The position numbers were made by a program, and so were the translations under genes. From Draconibacterium orientale (GTDB taxonomy: Bacteria > Bacteroidota > Bacteroidia > Bacteroidales > JAADGE01): DNA of 21,675 nucleotides. The notes under the pieces are model-generated. The model was not told the DNA's origin. It ran no database searches and was given only the letters and a program-made list of their open reading frames with translations. The DNA is taken from positions 1 through 21,675 of the forward strand of contig DYSM01000014.1 in the NCBI GenBank assembly GCA_020718265.1, written 5' to 3'. This document shows, piece by piece, positions 1 through 9,700 of the stretch (positions within the stretch are counted from its first letter, which is position 1; each line of letters opens with the position of its first letter).

Positions 1-1865
1 ACGCGTTGGTCTTTTCCAATTATTTGGATAAAATAAGTGCCTGAATTTAAGTTATTTAATTGAATTGTTGGTTCGTCTAATAATCCTGATTGAACTAATT
101 TGCCAGAAATATCAAAAATTTGATACGAAATTTGTCCTGTCAAAGGCATATCCACAGATAGGAATGATTTTGCCGGATTCGGATACAAGTTTAATGTATG
201 TTCTAAGCTGTTTTCAACCTCAGCCTGTGCCCCCGTTAAATATAACGAAAATGTTTTGGTTTGCGTAATGTCAATATAACCTGAAGTTGTCGGATGTCCG
301 TTGGAAACGGCTTCCCAGAGTTGCTGACCTCCATACGGGACATCGCCGAATGACGTACTGCCGAAACCGGTATTCTTGGTTATGCCTTGAAATGTTACTT
401 TTGTGCCCAGAGCGTTACTTGTCAAAAAAGTTCCGGAAGCAGAATAGACTCTGAATGTGATATAGAAAAGCCCTGCTACATCGTCGCTTGCGGCAAGCGA
501 AACGCCGTCAGAATAAACCGCTTGTACGGCATAATTCAAATTTGCAGGCGTTGTTATGTCTGTATAAGTGTTTACATCTGCGCCTACTGAGGTTATTTTT
601 GTTGTTCCTCGGTAAATATTATAGCCCGTTAAGCCGCGCGTTTGTGCCGGAGTATCCCATGTTAATTCGATTTCAAACTGAGAAAGTTGTTCGGTATTTA
701 CGCTCGCATCCAAAGTTGACGGAGCAGCAGGATATGTTGTTGAACCACTTGGTATAATGTTGATTACAGCCGAATTATCTAAATTGAATCCGTTCACATC
801 TGTAACGGCGTAAAATCCGTTTGAAAAGCCTGACCATCCGAAATTAAAATGGAAGTAATCATTTTCATCATATCCGCTACAAACGAAAGCATGTCCGCCG
901 TCAGTCTGATGCGAACCGCTGTAATATATTGGTTTTCCGGCATCTATTTGTGGTTTTAAAACCGTATTTATCCAATCGTACTGCGTGTAATTATCTTTAT
1001 CGACATACGAACAAGACGAGCTTATTTTAAAATATGACGTTAAAGCGTTTGGTACATTTTGCGAATACGCACCTGATCCATCGGGACCGTACATCATGCT
1101 TACGGATACGCCAAGATGGTACAATAACAGAGCGGTATATTCAGTCGGTTCCGTATTGGGCATTAAATTCCAGAAATAAGCCGAAGTAGCGAAATTAGCA
1201 GAAAGCGTTCCGTAAGGGTAGATATAATAAGATTTCGAGCTACTTCCTTGTATCGGGTACGACCAGTATTTCAGTATTATTCCCATGGCAGTTGCTACGC
1301 ATCCGGCAAATACTTTTCCGTTCCCCGCTTCACTTGCTTCATCGGCGGGGCATCGGTCGTTCCAGCCTGCTCCTTGATCCCACAAAATATCGCCGCATAA
1401 CGGAGATACCGATTTAGCTCCTTTTGTTTCCCTAATCGTAAAGGATTCTGTGTTATACGTTTTCCATTGTTTCGAGATTTCGGCTGCTTCTGAAATTTCG
1501 TGCGTTTTTGCATACTCTATTTGCAATGCATATTTTTCCATCCACGAAGACAAGTTATCCGGTTGATTATCCGCACGGTATTCATTGTCCAAAGAATATC
1601 CGAGAACGGGGTAAAATCTATCGTCTGCCGACACGATTACGAAACCTTTTTGAGCTGTATTCTCGAAAACGTAGTAAACAGTTTCGCTGTTTCGCGCTTC
1701 AATGTGCATTAAACTCAATTGAATTTCAATATTTTTATCTTTTTTTTGTTGAAGAAGATAGTTGTTAGCTGTAAGCAATGCTTCACCAACCGGTATTTGC
1801 TTAGCAAAACCGACTGATACGATAAACATTGCGACAATACTCAAAAGAATAGTTTTTGATCTCAT
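1..1865 (-). CDS. Secreted C10-family (streptopain-like) cysteine protease with T9SS tail, partial
   Basis: This is an endopeptidase predicted to act outside the cell. The reading frame runs 621 codons from the ATG at 1865 and leaves the window before its stop, so only a short C-terminal piece is missing. Seen in order: a signal peptide (residues 1-20, ending SVGFA), a propeptide-like region (about 20-150), and a catalytic domain opening with ILWDQGAGWN. Nucleophile Cys189 lies in FAGCVATAMG and His325 in DGGHAFVCSGY, followed by FNFGWSG. These match the C10 family (SpeB, interpain, PrtT). An FN3-like domain covers about 380-465, followed by a beta-rich segment. A T9SS type A sorting domain carries LYPNP at about 559-563. 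Catalytic residues are intact. It lies just downstream of operon A on the same strand, but a terminator at 1977-2007 separates them, so it probably has its own promoter. Family assignment is strong; the natural substrate is unknown. Confidence 0.93.
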   Translation of the reverse strand, partial: MRSKTILLSIVAMFIVSVGFAKQIPVGEALLTANNYLLQQKKDKNIEIQLSLMHIEARNSETVYYVFENTAQKGFVIVSADDRFYPVLGYSLDNEYRADNQPDNLSSWMEKYALQIEYAKTHEISEAAEISKQWKTYNTESFTIRETKGAKSVSPLCGDILWDQGAGWNDRCPADEASEAGNGKVFAGCVATAMGIILKYWSYPIQGSSSKSYYIYPYGTLSANFATSAYFWNLMPNTEPTEYTALLLYHLGVSVSMMYGPDGSGAYSQNVPNALTSYFKISSSCSYVDKDNYTQYDWINTVLKPQIDAGKPIYYSGSHQTDGGHAFVCSGYDENDYFHFNFGWSGFSNGFYAVTDVNGFNLDNSAVINIIPSGSTTYPAAPSTLDASVNTEQLSQFEIELTWDTPAQTRGLTGYNIYRGTTKITSVGADVNTYTDITTPANLNYAVQAVYSDGVSLAASDDVAGLFYITFRVYSASGTFLTSNALGTKVTFQGITKNTGFGSTSFGDVPYGGQQLWEAVSNGHPTTSGYIDITQTKTFSLYLTGAQAEVENSLEHTLNLYPNPAKSFLSVDMPLTGQISYQIFDISGKLVQSGLLDEPTIQLNNLNSGTYFIQIIGKDQR

Positions 1866-1976
1866 ATTTGAAACTTTTTATTGGTAATTTGATACCGTAA
1901 AGATACAAAAAAAATATATAGTTGCGTTACAACATTTAATATTATTGTATTTTTTTAAAAATCACTCCGATTTACA

Positions 1977-2007
1977 ACAAAAAAGGTTGCCGAATCCGAC
2001 AACCTTT
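1977..2007 (-). terminator. Intrinsic terminator of operon A
   Basis: On the minus strand an 11-bp stem (AAAGGTTGTCG pairing with CGGCAACCTTT, one G-T wobble) with a GATT loop is followed by a run of five T and then GTT. It lies about 23 bp past the stop of the Asp-box protein gene, before the C10 protease gene. The T-run is only on the minus-strand side, which fixes its direction. Confidence 0.85.
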
Positions 2008-2029
2008 ATGTTTAGAGAACGTTTTCTGT

Positions 2030-3880
2030 CTAATTTTTTTGGATTTTTTTAGCAACAACGCCTTTTGAGGTATAAACTTTTGCAATATAAGTTCCTGTCG
2101 GAAGATTGCTCATGTTTATCATTGATTTTGAAGAACTTAATACAAGACTTCCGCTAACATTATACAATTCAATTTTAGTCATACCTGATGCCGAAATGTT
2201 CACAAAATCAGTTACCGGGTTCGGATAGACCATTGCTGAAACTAAACTGACAGCACCGTTTGATGTTGGTATTGCATCCGGCAACGGAACTTCGATACCT
2301 TTTACCAAAATGAAATTGTCCGTAATTGGGTCATGAGTTCCTGTCGGGTCATCGCGCATGAAAATTCCGGGTTCGCCGTCCCATTGATATTGCATGTAAA
2401 GTTTTGAGTCAGCATTTTTTGCAAGAGTACAGTATATATTTTCAGCATTTGTTCCATCAACAGATGTTACATCCAAAGGAAAATACCACATGCCGTCTAC
2501 TTTTTGAGAAATCAAAATATGTTTGAAATTTTGAGCCGAAGGTGACGCATCTGTTTTCAAATAATCGTCGCCTTCCATAGTTGCAGAGTATGAAACATAT
2601 ACATTTTCACTTTCATCAAGAGCGATTGAAGGAAATCCGCAATATCCGCCGAAACCATAAGCTCCGGAACCTGTAATTTCCAGAACATTACTTCCGTCGA
2701 TGTCAGGAGTATAACCAATCCATTGTTCATCTTCTGCTTCGGGCGAAACGTATAATTCGTGGAAACTCGTTGTAGAAGCTCCTGAGGTATAAACGCCGGC
2801 TGCCATATCATCGTTCCAATAACCGATGAAATTATTATACCCGTAGAAATAACTTGCAACGTCATCTGTTGCATCATCATCCAATACTAATACCGTTGAA
2901 TACGCTACGTGAACTGTTCCGTTATCATCCACAACGACATCGGCTCCGTTTACGGTTGTGCATGTATCGGCAACTGCGTCTGCATCTTTGTCAATCAGAA
3001 CGCCTGCGCTCCACGAATATAAATCTTGCGGGAAATCTGCAATAATTTTTTTAGTCCAAGTTGAACCGCCGTCCGTAGATTTGAACAATGTGAAATCGTT
3101 CATTAAATCGAAAACGACAATAGCAACGACTTCGCCGTTCGCATCAATAGCATAAGAATCGCCGCCGATACCGTCGAAGAATTCCGAAGTTATACCGGTC
3201 GGTTGAACCAAACCGCCCCATGTTGTGCCGCCGTCTGTTGAGCGAATATAGACCGGACAAGGTTTCTGACCGTTGAATATGACTTCCGAATCAACAACGC
3301 CGAATACGTGAATTGTATTTCCGGAAGAGGTTGCACGGGGCCAATAAAGTGCTTTGGATTGTGCCACAGGCGCAGCGGTCCAATTCGTGTTGTTGGTTCC
3401 TTTTACTTGTTTCCAACCGTAATAACCTCCTGCTGTACGGGCATGATTCACAACAAATTCGTTGCCGTTATCTAAGGCTACAATTGCGGGCCAACCGGTT
3501 CGTGTTGTTCCTTCGATACGCACATTGCCGTCGAAACTTGCAAATTTCCAGGCACTTCCGTCGAAATAGTTATAACCTGTTCCGCGTTCGGCGGCAGCCG
3601 GCATTGTAGTGCCGTGGTATTGAGTCCAGACAGTGGAGAGTGTTCCGTCGCCGTGATTTATTAACCGACGTGCAACGCCGTCATTGGTTTGTAAATCGTA
3701 GTTTGTAAGCCCAACGGTTTCAGCTAGCGGAATTTCTTTTGAATTCAGACGTGTGTAAGACCCGTGTGCTTTCACTTGTTTTTGGTTCGATGCGGGAAAC
3801 GCTTTTGGTCCCGGTGCAACTTGTGCAAATGCAAACGCACTGAGCAACAAGCTGACTGAAAGTAAATAGAATTTTCTCAT
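2030..3880 (-). CDS. T9SS-exported Asp-box (sialidase-like propeller) protein
   Basis: This is a 616-residue secreted protein of unknown function. I chose the ATG at 3880 because it gives a clean signal peptide (MRKFYLLSVSLLLSAFAFAQ); the frame stays open 33 codons further upstream, but that extension is charged and would spoil the signal. Two Asp boxes are visible, STDGGTTW at 214-221 and STDGGSTW at 268-275. Blade-like repeats of the form W/F-P-x-I/A-ALD-x-(G/S)N are also present (GWPAIVALDNGN, GFPSIALDES), which suggests a sialidase-like beta-propeller. I see no convincing sialidase catalytic arginine motif near the N-terminus, so enzymatic activity is doubtful. A T9SS type A sorting domain begins near 545 (YPNP at 552-555) and ends in KKIQKN. 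It is the last gene of operon A, 76 bp after the lipoprotein gene, with a UUCG hairpin in the gap and the operon terminator just after it. It may bind or process the ligand of the importer. Confidence 0.85.
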   Translation of the reverse strand: MRKFYLLSVSLLLSAFAFAQVAPGPKAFPASNQKQVKAHGSYTRLNSKEIPLAETVGLTNYDLQTNDGVARRLINHGDGTLSTVWTQYHGTTMPAAAERGTGYNYFDGSAWKFASFDGNVRIEGTTRTGWPAIVALDNGNEFVVNHARTAGGYYGWKQVKGTNNTNWTAAPVAQSKALYWPRATSSGNTIHVFGVVDSEVIFNGQKPCPVYIRSTDGGTTWGGLVQPTGITSEFFDGIGGDSYAIDANGEVVAIVVFDLMNDFTLFKSTDGGSTWTKKIIADFPQDLYSWSAGVLIDKDADAVADTCTTVNGADVVVDDNGTVHVAYSTVLVLDDDATDDVASYFYGYNNFIGYWNDDMAAGVYTSGASTTSFHELYVSPEAEDEQWIGYTPDIDGSNVLEITGSGAYGFGGYCGFPSIALDESENVYVSYSATMEGDDYLKTDASPSAQNFKHILISQKVDGMWYFPLDVTSVDGTNAENIYCTLAKNADSKLYMQYQWDGEPGIFMRDDPTGTHDPITDNFILVKGIEVPLPDAIPTSNGAVSLVSAMVYPNPVTDFVNISASGMTKIELYNVSGSLVLSSSKSMINMSNLPTGTYIAKVYTSKGVVAKKIQKN

Positions 3881-3922
3881 GATTGAAAGATTTAATTTAA
3901 GAAAATATAAGGAATATTTTGG

Positions 3923-3946
3923 ATGCAACAACCGAAGTTGTTGCAT
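3923..3946 (-). other. Intercistronic UUCG-tetraloop hairpin
   Basis: A perfect 10-bp inverted repeat (ATGCAACAAC and GTTGTTGCAT) encloses four bases. In the minus-strand RNA the loop reads C(UUCG)G, the unusually stable tetraloop with its preferred closing pair. It starts about 11 nt after the stop of the 193-residue lipoprotein gene. No T-run follows (the next bases are CCAAAATATT), so it is not a standard terminator. It may protect the upstream mRNA end or set the expression level of the last gene. Confidence 0.75.
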
Positions 3947-3956
3947 TTTCCGAAAT

Positions 3957-4538
3957 TTATTTTTTATCCATGTCGTCATCGTAATTTGGTTCTTCCCATC
4001 CGGTTTTACGGTGTCCGGAAGTGCGATATTTGCCGATTAATCCTCCGATTGAATCGGTTACCATGACTTCAAAACTAATGCTGTCCGCTGTTGCATCCGT
4101 AATTCCGGTACTTTTTACAAACACTTTGCTGTTTGTTATGCTTATCAGATTTGATTTTGATGTCGGATTCAAATTGCTTCCTGTTACATCGCCGGCATCA
4201 GCACAGTCAAACGTGTAGGCAGTCATATTAGCTTTGTTCTTAATTCTAAAGCGAAATTTATACGAGGCACCTGCACCTCCGGACGGGTGTCCGGTTTTGT
4301 TGTCAATCCAAATTGAATCACCGGTCGGATTATAGGATTTATTGTAAATATACAAAATATACGGAACACTGTCGCTGATGGCAGCTCCGGTGGTGTCGTA
4401 ATCATTCACGTACCATTCGCCTGCCAAAGGATAAGCATCGGAATATTTGAGATCGCTGTCCCAAGCCGGATAGGTTTCACATGCAGTGAAGAATCCTACC
4501 GATACGATTACTGCGATAAAATATATTAATTTTTTCAT
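3957..4538 (-). CDS. Surface lipoprotein, lipid-binding putative hydrolase-like (BT2261-like position)
   Basis: This is a 193-residue lipoprotein. The signal peptide ends in the lipobox FTAC (Cys20), followed by ETYPAWDSD, an acidic stretch typical of Bacteroidota lipoproteins exported to the cell surface. The mature part opens with GEWYVNDYDTTG and continues as a single beta-rich domain, resembling the family named lipid-binding putative hydrolase (PF12888); that name rests on structure, and I know of no proven enzyme activity. It is the fourth gene of operon A, 46 bp after the BT_2262-like lipoprotein gene. Its position matches BT2261 in the B. thetaiotaomicron BT2261-2264 complex, where two small lipoproteins sit on the SusCD importer. 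By analogy it is probably an accessory subunit at the extracellular face of the transporter. Family assignment is moderate, lipoprotein status is strong. Confidence 0.82.
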   Translation of the reverse strand: MKKLIYFIAVIVSVGFFTACETYPAWDSDLKYSDAYPLAGEWYVNDYDTTGAAISDSVPYILYIYNKSYNPTGDSIWIDNKTGHPSGGAGASYKFRFRIKNKANMTAYTFDCADAGDVTGSNLNPTSKSNLISITNSKVFVKSTGITDATADSISFEVMVTDSIGGLIGKYRTSGHRKTGWEEPNYDDDMDKK

Positions 4539-4584
4539 TTTGAATCCTTATTGATTAAAATTGATTAAACGTTTATTATTAATT

Positions 4585-5238
4585 TTACTTCGACCAATCG
4601 AATTTCTTTTGAATTACTTCGCCGTCGGTGGATGTAAACATAATTGTGAACGTAATTTTCGTTCCTACGCGTACGGCTGTTCCTGTGTAAAATCCTTTAG
4701 TTGAGTGAATATCCGGTACAATTCCATAAGTTCCGTCTCCCTTGTCGGCAAACCAAATCGGAACTTCGGTTCCTATTTCTTGATAGACGTTTTTAATCAT
4801 CCAATATCCGTTTATCTGAGCTTTTTCTATACTTGTCTTATAGGCAAATCCTTTTTTATAGTTTCCGGTGATGTCCACATCGTAAGGTTCGCCGTCATGA
4901 ACCAGTACTGCTCGATATGCCTTAGTTGCCCAACCAAAACCGTTTGAAGCCTGATAGGTTACGGCATAAAAATCGGCAGTCTGCGGATCAACAACACCTT
5001 CCAAGATTGTATAATCTAAAACAGTATCGCCTGCCATAGCCATGATTCCCTGCTCAACATAAGTTCCGCCGATGGTCATTTCCATTACGGGTTCACCTAA
5101 AAGGGTTACAACCGGTTTTGTCGAAACGATTGATATATTGTTGGTTGTATCCTTATCAATTATTAATTCGCATGCTTGCAATGTAATGAGAGCCAACATT
5201 GCAGGTACGAGTATTATTTTAACAATTCTATTTTTCAT
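4585..5238 (-). CDS. Surface lipoprotein, BT_2262-like (DUF5011/DUF5012-type Ig fold)
   Basis: This is a 217-residue lipoprotein with lipobox LQAC (Cys23) and the following residues ELIIDKD. Residues about 43-115 (VVTLLGEPVMEMTIGGTYVEQG onward in part, to the YAVTY strand) look like the DUF5011/HYR-type Ig domain seen in many Bacteroidota lipoproteins. Residues about 118-217 form a second beta domain beginning DVDITGNYKKG and ending KKFDWSK, as in proteins named BT_2262-like. It is the third gene of operon A, only 17 bp after susD, so it is almost certainly co-transcribed and probably translationally linked. The SusC-SusD-this-protein-lipid_bd order is the same as BT2264-2263-2262-2261. Likely role: accessory surface subunit that helps bind or present ligand to the SusCD complex. 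That role is inferred from position; no catalytic motif is visible. Confidence 0.83.
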   Translation of the reverse strand: MKNRIVKIILVPAMLALITLQACELIIDKDTTNNISIVSTKPVVTLLGEPVMEMTIGGTYVEQGIMAMAGDTVLDYTILEGVVDPQTADFYAVTYQASNGFGWATKAYRAVLVHDGEPYDVDITGNYKKGFAYKTSIEKAQINGYWMIKNVYQEIGTEVPIWFADKGDGTYGIVPDIHSTKGFYTGTAVRVGTKITFTIMFTSTDGEVIQKKFDWSK

Positions 5239-5255
5239 ATTGACTGATATTTAAT

Positions 5256-6785
5256 TTATTCAACAGACGGATTAGCAACTTCCCACCACACAGGAACATT
5301 CAAACCGACAGTTGCCGGAATGTTCGGATTTTTACTGCGTTCGGTTGCCGAAAACAAAAGGCGTTTAGGGAAACGTTCCGGCGGCGCGAGAACACCTTGT
5401 ACAGACACCGTAAAATATCCCAAATAATCAGACACATAAGTCGGTTGATCCCAATTGTCATTTTGTGGGCTCATCGGACTTTCTTTTGGAATATTGGTCC
5501 GATTATGTTCAAAAAAGGCTTCCAAGCCTTGTCCGTTTGCCATAGCAACCCATTTTTGCATCATCAAAACTTCATATTGTTCTGTTTTTGTGCCGGTTAC
5601 AGGGAACGCTGCATAACCGAATTCGCCGTAGATACTTGACTCTGCATCTGCAACAGTTACACCATATCGAGCGCAATTTAGCCCAACGGCTTCTTTATAC
5701 ATGGCTTCAACGGTTGTTGCGGCTTCGCCTCGCATCATAAGAGCTTCGGCTTGTAAAAACTTCGATTCAGACGCGGAAATAAAATAAACCGGATCCAATG
5801 CACTCATGTTGGGTGCTGAAAAATCGGGTTCACCGCCGCCGTAAGAGTTGAAATTATCTCGGTAATCGCCTTGCCAAATGCCTTTGTGTCCGGACTCAGG
5901 CGCAGTGAAGATTTCGTCTAAGCGCGGGTCGGATTTCTCTACTAAGTATGTTAAGAACGTGTTGCTTGCACGCAAAGCCCCCGAACCGCCTCGAAGATTT
6001 CTTTCATACCAGTAATTGCCTTTACCCACCTCGTCTTTGAAATCTTTAAAAGTAGCATCTATATTTAAAAAAGCAGCATTGCTGTTATACAGCTCATTGA
6101 TGCCTTCCAAACTTTCAGTCGGACGTGCAAAACGTTGACGGATATACATTTTCAGCTTTAAAGTGTTGGCAAATGCAACCCAATTGTTCATGTTTCCTTG
6201 AAATATGAGGTCCGAATCGTATAAATCCTTTGCAGTACCGTCTGTATATAATTTTGATAAAGCTTCGTTGATACGCGAAATAAGCACATCATAGACTTGC
6301 GGTCCGGTTTCAAACGTTGCAGGCTTCACTTGCAACGCATCAGAAACAGGTATTTGGTCCCACAAATCAGCCATATTTTGGTAAACGTAACATTGCATCA
6401 CGGTTGCGGCGAGATAATAATCCCAATTTTGCTCCTCTGTTGCGCGTTGTTTTACCCATTCGTAATCCATAAGCGTTCCCGTGTAAAGATAGCCCCATCC
6501 ATAAATGTCGTAGCCATAATCACCTGCCTGAACGCTGTAACTGTCTTCGCCCATGAAACCGGGTTTATTGATGTCGGATGTCCAATGTTGTGCCCAAATT
6601 GCACCAAGCGACATGAAACCACCTCCGAACACGGATGCTGAACTTTCGAGGGCTGCGGGAAATACCAAATCTAAACGAGACTCCTCAGTCATACTCGGAT
6701 TGTGGTTTACATCCAAATACTCCTGACACGATGATAATGTAATGATTATCAGCAGAAATGCTATTATTTTATATTTCATTTTCAT
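5256..6785 (-). CDS. SusD/RagB-family outer-membrane lipoprotein (SusD-like_2), operon A
   Basis: This is the surface ligand-binding lid of a SusCD importer. It has 509 residues with a lipobox LSSC (Cys20) followed by QEYLDVNHNPS, the typical mature N-terminus of the SusD-like_2 group. The middle holds the helical TPR-like scaffold expected of the family: YQNMADLWDQIPVSDAL, WVAFANTLKLKMYIRQR and the FLQAEALMMRG segment. The C-terminal part has the usual MMQKWVAMANGQGLEAFFEHNRT block. The ATG at 6785 is used; a second ATG two codons later would serve equally well. It lies 12 bp after the susC stop, as in nearly all such pairs. In known complexes SusD hinges over the SusC barrel and closes on cargo. 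The cargo cannot be read from sequence; SusD-like_2 proteins occur in both glycan and peptide systems. Confidence 0.95.
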   Translation of the reverse strand: MKMKYKIIAFLLIIITLSSCQEYLDVNHNPSMTEESRLDLVFPAALESSASVFGGGFMSLGAIWAQHWTSDINKPGFMGEDSYSVQAGDYGYDIYGWGYLYTGTLMDYEWVKQRATEEQNWDYYLAATVMQCYVYQNMADLWDQIPVSDALQVKPATFETGPQVYDVLISRINEALSKLYTDGTAKDLYDSDLIFQGNMNNWVAFANTLKLKMYIRQRFARPTESLEGINELYNSNAAFLNIDATFKDFKDEVGKGNYWYERNLRGGSGALRASNTFLTYLVEKSDPRLDEIFTAPESGHKGIWQGDYRDNFNSYGGGEPDFSAPNMSALDPVYFISASESKFLQAEALMMRGEAATTVEAMYKEAVGLNCARYGVTVADAESSIYGEFGYAAFPVTGTKTEQYEVLMMQKWVAMANGQGLEAFFEHNRTNIPKESPMSPQNDNWDQPTYVSDYLGYFTVSVQGVLAPPERFPKRLLFSATERSKNPNIPATVGLNVPVWWEVANPSVE

Positions 6786-6797
6786 TGATTTTTATGA

Positions 6798-9700
6798 TTA
6801 AAACTTGAATGTAACGTTAAAACCAAGAGAACGAACAGATGGTGTTGCACCAAATTCTCCGAAATCGGCAGTTAAATCGTTCCCGTAAGTTGTTAATTCC
6901 GGATCCACAAAACGATTTTCGGAAGGTGTCCACATTAAAAGGTTATTTCCGATAATGCTCAGGCTTGCTCCGCCCAAAAATATCTTATCGAACCATTTTC
7001 TCGGCATATTATAAGTTATACTCAGCGAACGGAATTTGACAAATTCTTTGGGAATAATTTCGTGTCCGCCAACAAGTTCGCCGCCACGGTCGTAGTATGA
7101 ATCGGCAGATCCGCCGAGTACGTCGGACATTACTGGTTTTGTATTTTCAACATAAATCGGATTTCCGTCTGCGTCTTTGCCAATTTCCATTACCGAATTT
7201 GGAACAATAAACGGTTGTCTGTCATTATATAAGGTCATCGGTGAAATTCCGGTAAAGTAGGTCATGCCTGCTGTGCGTGAGTGTAATACGCCACCTTTGC
7301 GGAATTCAAATAATGCACTGATTCTAAGATTTTTGTATATTGTAACATCATTATTTAAGCCAATAATGTAATCGTGTTCCGATTTTCCGACATAAATATA
7401 GCCTTCATCTGCAAGTTGCGGAATGCCCTGAGGGCTTACAACAATGTGTTCAACGCCTTGCGGGTCTTTCCAAACCAGAGGTTTAGACGATTCGAAGATA
7501 CCGACCGAAGACGGGTAGCCAAATTCATTGCCTTCCGGATAGGCTCGGAACCAATGTTCTGTTCCGCCGAGTAAGCCCATTAAATCCACTTTATCCAATT
7601 CGCCGTTCAAAGTGAGCAACGATGATATATTCTTTGCAAAATTCAGCGAGAAACTCCACTCAAAATTCGGACGTTTTACCGGCGTGAGCGAAAACAGAAG
7701 TTCAACACCTTTGTTTCTTAATTCGCCCAAATTCATGGTTTGATAGCCGTAACCGGAGGTCGGAGCGAGTTCCACTAAGAAAATCATATCTGTGATATTC
7801 TTTTGATAAACACTAAAATCTATACCTACACGGTTGTTCCAGAAACGCATATCGGTTCCGATTTCGATTTCAGAGGTTAATTCGTTACTTAAATTCGGAT
7901 TTCCGACTAAATCATTCAGAGAGAAGCCGTTCGTATTACTTGGCAGCGGAAAGCGTCCAGGATTGTAGAAGTTTGGATACACTTGGTACGGGTCAGCGCC
8001 GTTTCCGGTTTGCCCCCAACTGATGCGTAATTTTCCGAGAGGAATAATTTTCTTAACAGACTCAAACATTTCGGAATACACATATCCGAAGTTTACACCC
8101 GGATAGAAGAAGCTTTGATTTCCAATCGGAAGCGTTGAATTCCAGTCGTTTCTGCCGTTAAATTCTAAATTGAAATAACCTTTATAGTTGAGCGAAATGT
8201 TGCTGAACGCTCCGATTAAGCGCGACAAACTTCGTCCTTCGCCTACAGCCGGAATGCTTGCACCGTTAGTCAAATGATAAAAGCCTTCGATACTCAAATC
8301 TGAAACTGCTGCAGATATTCCTTTGCTATACTCTTGACTCAAATTATGTCCGACAAGTATTGAAAAGTCCAAAGCCTCATCGAAAAAAGTGTGCTGATAG
8401 GTAACAATAAAGTCGGAAGTTAATTGACTTGTCAGAGCTGCGTATTCAGAGACGTAGCCGATTTCATCATCGTAATCATCGTTAAATCCGCCTTCGCTTG
8501 CCGGTTTATTCTTGCGAACTGCACGCCATTGCTTAGTTTGTCTGTTTGCGACATCGGCACCGATACGGTAAAGTACCGACATGTGCTCATTTGGCTCGTA
8601 AGAAAGTTGCACACGACCGAATACGCGGTCTTCGTTATTTTCGTTCCCGTTTTCAAACAAGGGCCAATACGGATTTTCGGTGTAAGGACTGTAATAAGTG
8701 TCTTTATTGAAAAAAGTGCCTCTGTAGTCTGCCATTTCCTGTATCGGAATATCGCGCGGTTGCTGTAAAATATTATTCCAAACCGATTGTCCGCCTTGAC
8801 CTGTGGGCACAAATTTATTTTTCTTATTGACATAATTAACGGTAGCCGAGCTGCTGAATTTGTTTGTCAATTTCGTAGAGCCGGTTACGGTAACGTTATT
8901 TCTGTTGTAAGTGTCGAAATTATACGGCATGATTCCGTCGTCCATAACGTTTGAATAGGACATAAAATATGATGTATTTTCATCGCCGCCGGCTACGTTT
9001 ATTGAATTTTGATACGTATAACCTACATCAAAAAAATCGGCTACGTTATTTGGTAATGCCGAATACGGTTTAATGAGGCGTTGTCCGTCCACATTGTGTC
9101 CCCAGTAACGCCATTCATCATCAAATTTCGGTCCGTAACTTGTGTTTTCACGTTGATCCCAATTTCCGAATATACCTTGTCCGTACACATTCTGTAATTG
9201 CGGCAATCTCAAGGGTGTTGAAGCCTTTATGGAGCTGGAAATTGTAATTTCTGTGCCCTTTGCTTTGTTCGATTTTCCTTTTTTTGTGGTTATTACAATC
9301 ACACCTGCGGCTGCACGCGAGCCGTATAAAGCCGTCGCTCCTGAGCCTTTCAGGAATGTAATTGATTCTATGGTTTCAGGGTCAATGTCATTCGCCGGAT
9401 TCCCAAAGTCAGTTCCGCCGTTCAATGACGTACTTCCGCTCATGTTATTGTTTATCGGAACGCCGTCCACGATGTAAAGCGGTTGATTACTGCCGTTGAA
9501 TGTTGAAAATCCGCGTGAAATTACACGCGTTGATGAACCGGGTGCTCCGGATGCAGACGAAATCATAACACCTGCAACTTTTCCTTGCAAAGCATTCAAC
9601 GCAGAACGGTCTTTTGTTTCTGTTAAATCTTCTCCGCCGACAGTCGTAGATGCGTATCCGATGCGTTTTTCGTCTTTTTTCATTCCGATAACGCTGACTT

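Noticed and set aside
1898..1905. TATCTTTA as a -7 element for the C10 protease gene
   Set aside because: One mismatch to TAnnTTTG and no -33 TTTG at a sensible spacing; too weak to list as a feature.
3881..3979. In-frame extension of the Asp-box protein overlapping the upstream lipoprotein gene
   Set aside because: It runs through the UUCG hairpin and into the previous gene, and is basic rather than signal-like.
4551..4570. Tandem decamer TTGATTAAAA/TTGATTAAAC between the two operon A lipoprotein genes
   Set aside because: Only two copies in AT-rich DNA; chance is a sufficient explanation.
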